Notes under the pieces: generated by a model | Databases searched by the model: none | What the model was told of the DNA's origin: nothing | Seen by the model: the letters and a program-made list of their open reading frames with translations, nothing else | Assembly: GCF_002161445.1 (NCBI RefSeq) | Contig: NZ_NFHT01000004.1 | Coordinates: 146,951-210,950 of the forward strand | Length of the DNA: 64,000 nt | Direction of reading: 5' to 3' | Source of the DNA: Alistipes sp. An66 | GTDB lineage: Bacteria; Bacteroidota; Bacteroidia; Bacteroidales; Rikenellaceae | In this document: in pieces, positions 36,816-44,710 of the stretch | How positions within the stretch are numbered: position 1 is the first letter of the stretch | Layout: the number at the start of each line of letters is the position of its first letter | Position numbers and translations under genes: made by a program

Positions 36816-37390
36816 CGCTCGAAGCCTTTCTGGAACACGTGGCCGCACGCCGGCCGCTCGACACCCCCGAGATCGGGGCCTTCATGAATGAAATGAGCGA
36901 CCGGGCGCGCCGCATCACCTGCGCGATGAACGGCGCATACCGTTCGCAGGAGGAGTTGCGCGAACGGATGGGGGAACTGCTCGGACATCCGGTCGACCCG
37001 ACTTTCCGGCTCTTCCCGCCCTTTTACACCGATTTCGGACGGAACATCCGCATCGGCCGCAACGTCTTCATCAATGCCGGGTGCCATTTCCAGGACCACG
37101 GGGGCGTGACGCTGGGCGACGGTGCGCTGGTCGGCCACAACGTGGTCTTCGCGACGCTGAACCACGACCTCGATCCCGCACGACGGGCGGCCATGACGCC
37201 GGCGCCGATCGTCGTGGGGCGGAACGTCTGGATCGGCTCGAACGCCACGATCCTGCAAGGCGTGACGATCGGCGACGGGGCCGTCGTGGCGGCCGGCGCC
37301 GTCGTCGTGCGGGATGTCGCGCCGAATACGATCGTCGGGGGCGTCCCGGCCCGCATGATCCGGCGGATTGAACGCCCGGCGGAGGAGTAA
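36812..37390 (+). CDS. Sugar O-acetyltransferase (hexapeptide-repeat, Maa/LacA/NodL type)
   Basis: A 192-residue left-handed beta-helix acyltransferase. The N-terminal helical part (RARRITCAMNGAYRSQEELRER) is the Mac domain. Hexapeptide repeats then run from IRIGRNVFINAGCHF to VTIGDGAVVAAGAVVVRDV, with the catalytic His in ATLNHDLDP and the terminal NTIVGGVPARMIR. It should move an acetyl group from acetyl-CoA to a sugar hydroxyl. Translational coupling (ATGA) with the hydrolase is seen. Whether the two share a substrate is not known. Confidence 0.92.
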   Translation: MTLEAFLEHVAARRPLDTPEIGAFMNEMSDRARRITCAMNGAYRSQEELRERMGELLGHPVDPTFRLFPPFYTDFGRNIRIGRNVFINAGCHFQDHGGVTLGDGALVGHNVVFATLNHDLDPARRAAMTPAPIVVGRNVWIGSNATILQGVTIGDGAVVAAGAVVVRDVAPNTIVGGVPARMIRRIERPAEE

Positions 37391-37428
37391 CCCTCCTCTC
37401 CTTCGCCCCGCACGGATGCCGCAGGGTG

Positions 37429-38868
37429 TCAGAATTTGAAGATTTCCGATTCCGTGCGGGCCGATTGCATGATTGCGGCGATTTTTTCAACGACCTCCGG
37501 ATATTGTTCCGCCACGTTGCGGTCTTCGTGCAGGTCCGTACTCAAATCGTACAATTCGATCGGGGCATCCGGATTCTTCTTTACGCCCTGTCTTACGCCC
37601 TTCCATTTCCCCTGGCGCACGGCCTGCTTGCCGCCCGCCTCGTGGAACTCCCAGTACAGGTAGTCATGCTCCGGCTGTTGTCCTGCGCCCGTGAGCGTCG
37701 GAACGATCGAGATGCCGTCCTGCAACAGCGTGTCGGGAAGCTCCGCGCCGGCAATCTCCGCAAAGGTCGGCAGCATGTCCCAGAAGGCGCAGACATGCTC
37801 GCTCGTGCTTCGGGCCTCGATGCGGCCCGGCGCCCATGCGATCAGCGGCAGACGGATTCCGCCCTCATACAGATCGCGCTTGACACCCCTGAATGGTCCG
37901 CTGCTGTTGAAAAAGTCCGGATCGGCTCCGCCCTCCCGGTGGGGTCCGTTGTCGCTCGTGAACAGAACCAGCGTATTCTTGTCCAGCCCGAGCTCCTTCA
38001 ACTCCGCGAACACCTCTCCGACGTATCGGTCCAGCCGGGTGACCATCGCGGCGAACGTGGCATAAGGTTCCGGTTGGGAGCAATATCCCGCAACCGTGGT
38101 CTTCGGCCCGTAGTCTCCGCCCCTGTTGAGATAGGGCTTCTCCCCGAATTTTCCCCGGTAGGAGCGGATGATTTCGTCGTCGGGAACCAGCAGTTCGGCA
38201 TGGGGTAGCGTAACGGGCAGGAACAGGAAGAACGGCTTGTCGCGGTTTTCGCGGATGAAGCGCAGCGCTTCGGTATGGATCAGATCCGGAGCATACGAAC
38301 CGCAGGCGCCGTCGCGGTTTTTTTCCAGTTCGACCCGTTCGAGGTTGTCCCACAGATGGGTGGGGTAGTAGCGATGGGATTCGCGCTGGCAGTTGTAGCC
38401 GTAAAAACGGTCGAAACCCTGATAGACGGGATCGCCTTCCGATCCGGGATATCCGAGCCCCCACTTGCCGAAAGCCCCCGTGACATAACCCGCCTGCCGG
38501 AACATCCGCCCCAACGTACAGGTCCCGGCCGGAAGCGGAGTCTGGCCTTCGCCCTCCATCTCGCGGTTGCCGCGGATCGGGGTGTGCCCGGTGTGCTGCC
38601 CGGTCATCAGGACCGAACGCGACGGCGCGCTGACCGTGCTGCCGGAATAATGCTGCGTGAAGAGCATGCCTTCGGCGCGCATGCGGTCGATGTTGGGCGT
38701 AAGGATCTTCGTGCTGCCCGTGCAGCCGAGGTCTCCGTATCCGAGGTCGTCGGCCAGGATGTAGATGACGTTCATGCGATGCATGGGCTCTTCCGCCTGC
38801 GGGGCGCATGAGGCGGCGCCGGCGGAGACGACGGCCAGAGCCAGGCCTTTGTTCAGTGGGCTTTTCAT
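37429..38868 (-). CDS. Lipoprotein sulfatase, Ser-type (family S1)
   Basis: A 479-residue arylsulfatase-fold enzyme, probably membrane-anchored: the N-terminus MKSPLNKGLALAVVSAGAAS ends at Cys21. Metal-binding NVIYILADDLGYGDLG is followed by the formylglycine motif SAPSRSVLMTG with Ser80 as the residue to be oxidised. It therefore belongs to the Ser-type sulfatases matured anaerobically by anSME, which is not in this window. GKWGLG, LPHAELL and the second metal site TSDNGPHREGG are present. Such enzymes remove sulfate from host mucin or glycosaminoglycan sugars or from algal glycans; which of these cannot be told. It lies 92 nt after an AraC regulator. Confidence 0.93.
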   Translation of the reverse strand: MKSPLNKGLALAVVSAGAASCAPQAEEPMHRMNVIYILADDLGYGDLGCTGSTKILTPNIDRMRAEGMLFTQHYSGSTVSAPSRSVLMTGQHTGHTPIRGNREMEGEGQTPLPAGTCTLGRMFRQAGYVTGAFGKWGLGYPGSEGDPVYQGFDRFYGYNCQRESHRYYPTHLWDNLERVELEKNRDGACGSYAPDLIHTEALRFIRENRDKPFFLFLPVTLPHAELLVPDDEIIRSYRGKFGEKPYLNRGGDYGPKTTVAGYCSQPEPYATFAAMVTRLDRYVGEVFAELKELGLDKNTLVLFTSDNGPHREGGADPDFFNSSGPFRGVKRDLYEGGIRLPLIAWAPGRIEARSTSEHVCAFWDMLPTFAEIAGAELPDTLLQDGISIVPTLTGAGQQPEHDYLYWEFHEAGGKQAVRQGKWKGVRQGVKKNPDAPIELYDLSTDLHEDRNVAEQYPEVVEKIAAIMQSARTESEIFKF

Positions 38869-38960
38869 GTGGGGGGGTAGTATTTTCGTGTTTGTCGAAG
38901 TACCGTTTCCGGATCGGGTCTTGCCGCCGCAGGACTCTGGGTGTCGGCGCCGTCTGGAAG

Positions 38961-39860
38961 TCAGGCTCCCTGCATCCTGAACTCGTTCGGCGTGCATCCC
39001 ACGATCCGCTTGAACATCCGGCTCATGTGCTGCGGATACTGGAATCCGAGGCCGTACGCAATCTCGCTCATCGGCTGGGAGGTCGAGAGCAGCAGCTCCT
39101 TTGCCCGACCTATGAGTTTGTCCTGAATGTGCTCCGTTACGGTCTTTCCGGTCTGCCTGCTGATCAGATCTCCGAAATAATTGGAGGAAAGGAATACCTT
39201 GTCCGCAAAGTATTTCACGCTCGGAAGTCCGTTTTCCAGGGGAGCCTCGCCGTCGAAATATTCGTCCAGCAGGCGCTCGAAACGCACGATGACATCCTTG
39301 TTGGAGACTTCGCGCGTGGTGAACTGCCGTTCGTAGAACCGCAGGCAGTAGTCGAGCAGCAGACCGATGTTGGCCGTGATCAGACGGCGGCTGTGCTTGT
39401 CGATGTTGTGTTCCAGTTCGGCTTCTATGTTGCGGAAACACTCCATGACCGTCGTGCGCTCCTTTTCCGAGAGGTGCAGGGCCTCGCGGGCCTCGTAGGA
39501 GAAGAACGAATATTTCCGGATCTCCTGCCCCAGGGCGGTTCCGCGGATGAAGTCGGGATGGAACAGGATGCCGTGGGCCGCCGGGCGCACGTCTTTCTGC
39601 ATTTCCGTCTCGGCGACCTGTCCGGGGGCGAAGCAGACGATCGTTCCTTCCTGATAGTCGTACGGCTGGCGTCCGTAGGTGATGTCGCCGCATTTCGTGT
39701 CTTTCAGGTAGAGGGCGTATACGCCGTAGTTGATTTTGAGGTGTTCGGGCCAGACGGTGGCCTTCGACAGATCGATGACGGCGACCATCGGATGCAGCGT
39801 TTCAAGTCCGAACAGTTTGTTGTACTTCTCCACACTGTCCAGTTTAATCAAATCGTCCAT
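38961..39860 (-). CDS. AraC-family transcriptional regulator
   Basis: A 299-residue regulator. The N-terminal cupin-like sensor part (residues 1 to about 190) includes YQEGTIVCFAPGQVAETEMQ and SFFSYEAREALHLSEKER. The C-terminal AraC DNA-binding domain has both HTH units: VKYFADKVFLSSNYFGDLISRQTG and SEIAYGLGFQYPQHMSRMFKRIVGCTPNEFR. It may control the downstream sulfatase, with which it could be co-transcribed, or the divergent CMD-cupin gene. It is a clear paralogue of the shortened protein at 41504-42292. Confidence 0.93.
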   Translation of the reverse strand: MDDLIKLDSVEKYNKLFGLETLHPMVAVIDLSKATVWPEHLKINYGVYALYLKDTKCGDITYGRQPYDYQEGTIVCFAPGQVAETEMQKDVRPAAHGILFHPDFIRGTALGQEIRKYSFFSYEAREALHLSEKERTTVMECFRNIEAELEHNIDKHSRRLITANIGLLLDYCLRFYERQFTTREVSNKDVIVRFERLLDEYFDGEAPLENGLPSVKYFADKVFLSSNYFGDLISRQTGKTVTEHIQDKLIGRAKELLLSTSQPMSEIAYGLGFQYPQHMSRMFKRIVGCTPNEFRMQGA

Positions 39861-39883
39861 ATCGCGGCATTTTATCTTTTTTG

Positions 39884-39891
39884 CAAATATA
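39884..39891 (-). promoter_or_regulatory. -7 box of the AraC regulator gene (TATATTTG)
   Basis: A perfect TAnnTTTG on the minus strand, about 24 nt before the ATG at 39860. The AT-rich gap 39861-40083 is a divergent regulatory region. Confidence 0.7.
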
Positions 39892-39989
39892 ATGTTTCTG
39901 TTCCGAATATTTTCCGTCTTCGTCGCCTTATCCGGGATTCGGGTATAAATAACCGTAAAATGGATACGGCCGTTCGGCGTGGATCGTCC

Positions 39990-39997
39990 TACCTTTG
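39990..39997 (+). promoter_or_regulatory. -7 box of the CMD-cupin gene (TACCTTTG)
   Basis: A perfect TAnnTTTG on the plus strand. The expected start near 40003 gives a leader of about 80 nt before the ATG at 40084. Confidence 0.7.
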
Positions 39998-40083
39998 TAC
40001 AGGAGCTCGAACGCAGGACATGGCCGCCGGGGCCGGATCTTTATGCAGCAGGAAACAGCGGGAACGCATTCAAATATCGCAAT

Positions 40084-40905
40084 ATGAAGATACGGATCAT
40101 CGCAGTGCTTGTCGCACTGGTAATTGACGGAACAACAATCATGGCACAGGAAAAGATCAAACAGACGGCTGGCCGCGACCAGCTCGGGGCGTTTGCACCG
40201 AAATTCGCGGAGTTGAACGACGACGTCCTTTTCGGCGAGGTGTGGAGCCGGACGGACCTGCTCGGGCTGCGTGACCGCAGTCTGGTGACCATCACATCGC
40301 TCATCAGTCAGGGAATCACCGATTCGTCGCTGACCTATCACCTTCAAACTGCAAGGCAGAACGGCATCACCCGAGTCGAGATTGCCGAGATTCTGACCCA
40401 TATCGGTTTCTATGCCGGATGGCCCAAGGCGTGGGCAGCCTTCCGGCTGGCCACGGATGTCTGGGCCGAGGAGACGCCGGAAGCAGATGCCCGGTCGGCT
40501 TTCCAGCGCGAGATGATCTTTCCCGTCGGCGAGCCCAACACGGCCTACGCCCGCTATTTCACCGGCAACAGCTACCTGGCTCCGATTTCGCGGGAGCAGG
40601 TTCCCGTTTCCAATGTCACCTTCGAGCCGGGGTGCCGCAACAACTGGCATATCCACCGGGCCAAAAGCGGCGGCGGACAGATGCTCATCGGCGTTGCGGG
40701 CCGGGGCTGGTATCAGGAGGAGGGCAAGCCGGCCGTAGCGATTTTTCCGGGTACGGTGATCCATATCCCCGCGGGGGTGAAGCATTGGCACGGTGCGGCG
40801 GCCGACTCGTGGTTCGCCCATCTGGCCTTCGAGGTGCCGGGTGAGGAGACCTCGAACGAGTGGCTGGAACCCGTCACGGATGATGAATACGGCAAACTGG
40901 AATAA
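40084..40905 (+). CDS. Carboxymuconolactone decarboxylase-like / cupin fusion protein
   Basis: A 273-residue two-domain protein. An N-terminal hydrophobic stretch (IIAVLVALVIDGTTIMA) suggests export. Residues 30-140 are CMD-like (LRDRSLVTITSLISQG, VEIAEILTHIGFYAGWPKAW) but lack the CxxC redox pair of AhpD, so a peroxidase role is unlikely. Residues 170-255 form a cupin with metal ligands in NNWHIHRAKSGGGQ and, in the second motif, IPAGVKHWHGA. Such fusions are widespread in gut Bacteroidetes and their reaction is unknown. The longer frame to 39979 would begin in the -7 box, so 40084 is chosen. It is divergent from the AraC gene. Confidence 0.85.
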   Translation: MKIRIIAVLVALVIDGTTIMAQEKIKQTAGRDQLGAFAPKFAELNDDVLFGEVWSRTDLLGLRDRSLVTITSLISQGITDSSLTYHLQTARQNGITRVEIAEILTHIGFYAGWPKAWAAFRLATDVWAEETPEADARSAFQREMIFPVGEPNTAYARYFTGNSYLAPISREQVPVSNVTFEPGCRNNWHIHRAKSGGGQMLIGVAGRGWYQEEGKPAVAIFPGTVIHIPAGVKHWHGAAADSWFAHLAFEVPGEETSNEWLEPVTDDEYGKLE

Positions 40906-40948
40906 TCGGTCCTGCGCGGGCGGAGGGCTTTTGGGACACCTGCTGGAA

Positions 40949-41470
40949 ATGACACGATTGATTTTGATTGCCCTGGCGCTGGTTGCGACATCCGTCACGG
41001 CGTGCGGAGGAGACGATTTCCCTGCATGGACCGTGGCGTCCGGGGCAACGGACAACGGGGATAAACCGGGCGAAAGCGATATGGAAAACACGACTCTTCG
41101 ATTGTCGGTGAACGGACGTTCGTTCACGGCGACGCTTGCCGGGAACACCTCGGCGGAGGCGCTGAAAGCACGCCTCGCACAGGGCGCCGTCAGCATCCGC
41201 ATGAATGATTACGGGGACATGGAGAAGGTGGGGGAGCTGGGGTTCACGCTGCCCCGGAACGACCGCCCCACGACGACCGCTCCCGGAGACCTGATTCTGT
41301 ATCAGGGGAACTCGTTGGTCATCTATTATGATGTGAATACCTGGAATTTCACCCGGCTGGGCCATGTGGACGGTGTTTCCACCCGGGCGGAGATGCTCGG
41401 GCTGCTGGGCGGTGCGGGCGAGGTGACCGTCACGCTTTCGCTGCCCGGGGTGCAGGATCGTGCCGAATGA
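40949..41470 (+). CDS. Cyclophilin-like-fold lipoprotein
   Basis: A 173-residue lipoprotein: signal MTRLILIALALVATSVTAC with Cys19. The mature part (LRLSVNGRSFTATLAGNTSAEAL, YGDMEKVGELGFTLP, PGDLILYQGNSLVIYYD, FTRLGHVDG) matches the cyclophilin-like family often found next to CMD, cupin and AraC genes in Bacteroidetes. No prolyl-isomerase active-site set can be claimed. It is 43 nt downstream of the CMD-cupin gene and probably in the same operon. Confidence 0.8.
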   Translation: MTRLILIALALVATSVTACGGDDFPAWTVASGATDNGDKPGESDMENTTLRLSVNGRSFTATLAGNTSAEALKARLAQGAVSIRMNDYGDMEKVGELGFTLPRNDRPTTTAPGDLILYQGNSLVIYYDVNTWNFTRLGHVDGVSTRAEMLGLLGGAGEVTVTLSLPGVQDRAE

Positions 41471-41503
41471 GAGCGACGCTGATTTTTTGCAGGGGCAGAT
41501 AAC

Positions 41504-42292
41504 ATGACGGTCAGGAGCATAACCCGATGCAACCGGCTCTTTTCGGCAACGACGGCCAATCCGCTGGTCAGCATGATCCGGCTGTCCGCTGCGGAGGGGA
41601 TCCGGCAGCCGCTCCGGTTCGGATTCTATACCGTATGGTTGAGGGGATGGTCCGATCCGTGTCCCGCACTTTTCGGCCGCAGGGCGTGCGATTTCAGTGA
41701 CGGGACGCTGACCCTCCTGCCGCCGGGTCGGGCCGTCGATCCCGGGGTATGGAGTGTCGGGTCCGGACGGCCGGAAGGTCGTCTGCTCTGTTTCCACGCC
41801 TCGGTATTCGATCCGTTGGGTGCGGGAGGATCCTCCGGCGGGTATTCGTTCTTCGAATACGACACGAGCGAGAGCCTCCATCTTTCCCGGCGGGAGCGGG
41901 CGGAGCTGGAAGGCGAGATGGATAGGATAGAGGCGGAACTGGATTGGGGGATCGACGAATATTGCTATTCGATTCTCTCCGGGAGAATCCGTCTTTTGCT
42001 GGATTATGCGTCCCGCTTCTACCGGCGTCAGTTCATCATCCGTCACGATGAGAATCAGGCGGTGCTGGACTGCACGGACCGGCGGCTGGGCACCTTTTTC
42101 CGCAGCGGAAAGGCGCCGCATGAGCGCCTTCCGTCGGCAGAGGAGTTTGCGGGAGTCTTCGGCTGTTCGCCCGCCTATTTCAACGACTTGTTGAAGCACG
42201 AGACCGGGAAGGATACGGCGCGTTACGTGGCGTTCAGAGAACTCTCCTGTGCCGGGGAAGCGTTGTGCCGGGGGACGGCGCGGCCTGAATGA
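41504..42292 (+). CDS. AraC-type regulator shortened at the C-terminus (one HTH only)
   Basis: A 262-residue paralogue of the regulator at 38961-39860. The sensor half aligns throughout (LLPPGRAVDPG, YSFFEYDTSESLHLSRRERAELE, RLLLDYASRFYRRQF) and the first HTH is present (AEEFAGVFGCSPAYFNDLLKHETG). The protein then stops after FRELSCAGEALCRGTARPE. The second HTH of the AraC domain, which in the paralogue carries SEIAYGLGFQYPQHMSRMF, is missing, and no trace of it was found in the following sequence. It may be a degenerate gene or may act as a dominant-negative or ligand-binding partner. Confidence 0.75.
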   Translation: MTVRSITRCNRLFSATTANPLVSMIRLSAAEGIRQPLRFGFYTVWLRGWSDPCPALFGRRACDFSDGTLTLLPPGRAVDPGVWSVGSGRPEGRLLCFHASVFDPLGAGGSSGGYSFFEYDTSESLHLSRRERAELEGEMDRIEAELDWGIDEYCYSILSGRIRLLLDYASRFYRRQFIIRHDENQAVLDCTDRRLGTFFRSGKAPHERLPSAEEFAGVFGCSPAYFNDLLKHETGKDTARYVAFRELSCAGEALCRGTARPE

Positions 42293-42321
42293 CGCGGCGG
42301 TTCTTCCGCGTTTTTTTGCTT

Positions 42322-42417
42322 GCCCGAGCCGCAATTTTTTTGCCTGAACAACAATTTTTTGCCTGAACAACAATTTTTTGCCTGAACAACAATTTTTTTT
42401 GCCTGAACAACAATTTT
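42322..42417 (+). repeat. Tandem repeat: GCCTGAACAACAA units separated by T runs
   Basis: Four exact 13-nt units (GCCTGAACAACAA at 42342, 42361, 42380 and 42401) and one degenerate unit at 42322 are each followed by a T run of 7, 6, 6, 8 and 4. The period is about 19-21 nt. The block ends 33 nt before the -33 element of the fimbria operon. Homopolymer runs in tandem units are prone to slippage. The rest of the gap 42293-42712 holds the promoter and a long leader. Confidence 0.95.
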
Positions 42418-42450
42418 CGAGGACTCGCCCGATAAAACGGGTTCATGACA

Positions 42451-42481
42451 TTTTCAGATTGGGTTTTTTCTGCTAATTTTG
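42451..42481 (+). promoter_or_regulatory. Promoter of the fimbria-type operon
   Basis: TTTT - 19 nt - TAATTTTG fits the Bacteroidetes -33/-7 pattern; the -7 box is exact. A start near 42488 gives an unusually long leader of about 225 nt before the ATG at 42713. A 69-codon frame in the leader (42507-42716) has unlikely composition and is not called a gene. Confidence 0.65.
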
Positions 42482-42712
42482 TTTTCGAATTCTTCGGCTC
42501 AAAGCCATGCTCACCATCGAGAACAATCCCCGTGCTGTACGTTCGCCCTACGGAAGCGAAAGGGTGACACGTGCCCGGAACCGCAAAAATTCCCCCCCCC
42601 GAGAAAAAATCGAAACTGACGCTCCCGCGTCATCTCCGCTGCGCCCGAATCTGCACGATCCGGGCCGCGGGCGTTTTGTCCCGACGGCAATCCGAACAAA
42701 TCTTATGATCCC

Positions 42713-43759
42713 ATGAGACTCCTGACCCTTTTGTTTGCATGGGGCCTTCTCACAGGCCCGGCTTTCGGCCAGACGGCGGATGAAGCCTCCGCTCCGACCG
42801 AGTACACCTTCCGCTTCGTGGCGGACAACGACATGTTCTACATTCCGTGGAACGGCAACGGCGAAGAGCTGGAACGGCTGCTCGCCTGCATTGCCGGGAA
42901 CCGCACAGTCATTGCCGACGGCACGGTTCCGGTGCTTGTCGACGGCTACTGCACCTCGCAGGCTACGGCCGACGAAAACCTTGCGATGGCCAAGACCCGC
43001 TCGAACCGCGTGAAGACGGAGCTGATCCTCCGCGGCGGGCTCACCGAGGCGTGCTTCACGACGCATAACCACACCTCGGGCGGCAATCTGGTAACCGTGC
43101 GGATCGTGATTCCGCCGGCTCCGGCCCCGGAGCCTGCGCCGCAGCCGGTCCCCGAACAGCCCGAACCGGCAAAACAGCCCGAACAGCCCGAGTCGGCGGA
43201 ACAGCCCGTGGAACAACCGGCTCCGCAGCCTGCGCCCGTGCAGTCCGCTCCGACGACTGAATCCGTTTCGGACCGGGCGTCGGGCCTTGCCCTGCGTGCC
43301 AACCTGCTGCGGTGGGCGACGCTCACGCCCGACCTGGGGGTCGAGTGGCGGATCAACAGCCGTTGGAGCCTCGGCGTCAACGGCACGTGGACCTCGTGGT
43401 CATGGAACGACAAACAGCGCCGCTACGCCCTGTGGGAGGTAGCTCCCGAGGTACGCTATTATATGGGTAAGGCGCGGCGCGGCTACCTCGGCCTGCTATT
43501 CAAGACCGGCGCCTTCAACTACAAGTTCTCCGAGACGGGACGCCAGGGCGACCTTCTGGGCGGCGGGCTGACCGGAGGCTACATCCTGCCCATCGGCAAG
43601 CGCCTCTCGCTCGACTTCTCGCTCGGGCTCGGATACCTGAATGCCGACTATGAGAAATACGAGGTCATCGACGGCGTGCGCGTGCGCCAGGGCTCGGAGA
43701 CCAAGGAGTGGTGGGGCCCCGTGAATGCCGGTATCACCCTGAAGTGGAACCTTTTCTAA
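42713..43759 (+). CDS. DUF3575 outer-membrane protein with OmpA-like N-terminal part
   Basis: A 348-residue exported protein (signal MRLLTLLFAWGLLTGPAFG). Residues 30-130 look like an OmpA/MotB-type domain (VPVLVDGYCTSQATADENLAMAKTRS). A Pro/Glu/Gln-rich linker follows (about 132-185). The C-terminal DUF3575 domain is a small beta-barrel with LRANLLRWATLTPDLGVEW, ALWEVAPEVRYYMG and a final aromatic (NAGITLKWNLF), as expected of an outer-membrane porin-like barrel. In Bacteroidales this type heads fimbrial operons and is thought to anchor or help assemble the fimbriae in the outer membrane. Confidence 0.85.
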   Translation: MRLLTLLFAWGLLTGPAFGQTADEASAPTEYTFRFVADNDMFYIPWNGNGEELERLLACIAGNRTVIADGTVPVLVDGYCTSQATADENLAMAKTRSNRVKTELILRGGLTEACFTTHNHTSGGNLVTVRIVIPPAPAPEPAPQPVPEQPEPAKQPEQPESAEQPVEQPAPQPAPVQSAPTTESVSDRASGLALRANLLRWATLTPDLGVEWRINSRWSLGVNGTWTSWSWNDKQRRYALWEVAPEVRYYMGKARRGYLGLLFKTGAFNYKFSETGRQGDLLGGGLTGGYILPIGKRLSLDFSLGLGYLNADYEKYEVIDGVRVRQGSETKEWWGPVNAGITLKWNLF

Positions 43760-43777
43760 ACCAAGGAGGACGACGAT

Positions 43778-44674
43778 ATGAAACCGACACGATATATTCC
43801 GATTCTGGCCGCCGCAGCCGCCGCAGCCGCCGCGCTGCTGACCGCCTCCTGCGTCAAGGACACGCTCTACAACACGCCGCACCCCGACCACGGCAAGATT
43901 ACCGTCACGGCCGACTGGTCGGCCCGCGGCGAAGGGCTCGACATCCCCGCCACGTGGACAATCGCCATGGGCGACTACACGGGTACGGAGACCTCCGCCA
44001 CCCATGCTCCCGACCATCTGTTTACGCCGGGCAGCTACACCCTCGTGGCGTGGAACCCGGCCGAGGGCATCACCGTAAGCGGCACCACGGCCACCGTCGC
44101 CCCGGCCTCGGGCAACCAGACGACGGGCGCCTTCATCGACAACACCCCGGGGTGGTTCTTCACCCATACGGAACAGGTGAGCATCGAGAAAGACAAGGAC
44201 TATCCGCTGACCGCCACAATGAAGCAGCAGGTGCGCGAGCTGACGCTTGTCGTCGAACCGACGGGTGATGCCGCCGACCGCATCACGGAGATTGTTGCCC
44301 ATCTGACGGGTGTGGCCGGAACGCTGGATTTCGCAACCGGCACCTACGGTGCGGCCTCAAATGTCGAACTGCCCTTCACGAAGATTACCGAAGGTGCCGA
44401 TGCCGGCAAGTGGACGGCCACGGTGCGGCTGCTGGGTGTGACCGGCACGGAGCAGCTGCTGACGGGTGAAATCCGCTATGCCGACGGCAACCCGACCCCC
44501 ACCACGCTGGAGAGCGACCTCACGGAAGCCCTCGCGGCCTTCAACACCGGAAAGGACGCATCGCTGACCCTCGGCGGAACGCTTGTCGAGACCCCCGAAG
44601 AGGCCGAATTTTCGGGATTCGAGATCTCCGGCTGGGAACCGGTGGAAGGTGGCGATGTCAGCGCATCACTGTAA
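43778..44674 (+). CDS. FimB/Mfa2-like fimbrial anchor lipoprotein
   Basis: A 298-residue lipoprotein with an Ala-rich signal and lipobox LLTASC (Cys25). The mature start VKDTLYNTPHPDHGKITV is characteristic of the FimB/Mfa2 family of fimbria anchors, followed by a beta-rich body. It starts 18 nt after the DUF3575 gene and has one of the few clear Shine-Dalgarno sequences in the window (AAGGAGG just upstream). It probably sits at the base of the fimbria and limits its length; this is inferred from the family and neighbours. Confidence 0.75.
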   Translation: MKPTRYIPILAAAAAAAAALLTASCVKDTLYNTPHPDHGKITVTADWSARGEGLDIPATWTIAMGDYTGTETSATHAPDHLFTPGSYTLVAWNPAEGITVSGTTATVAPASGNQTTGAFIDNTPGWFFTHTEQVSIEKDKDYPLTATMKQQVRELTLVVEPTGDAADRITEIVAHLTGVAGTLDFATGTYGAASNVELPFTKITEGADAGKWTATVRLLGVTGTEQLLTGEIRYADGNPTPTTLESDLTEALAAFNTGKDASLTLGGTLVETPEEAEFSGFEISGWEPVEGGDVSASL

Positions 44675-44710
44675 CGGAAACTATTTATTAAAATAAAGAC
44701 TATAAACAGA

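Noticed and set aside
42322..42417. The tandem repeat as a CRISPR array
   Set aside because: The units are only 13 nt and the spacers are plain T runs, so there are no distinct spacers. No cas genes are nearby.
42507..42716. A 69-codon frame in the leader of the fimbria operon
   Set aside because: It is Arg/Pro/Asn-rich and has no similarity to leader peptides. It ends across the true ATG and is likely chance.
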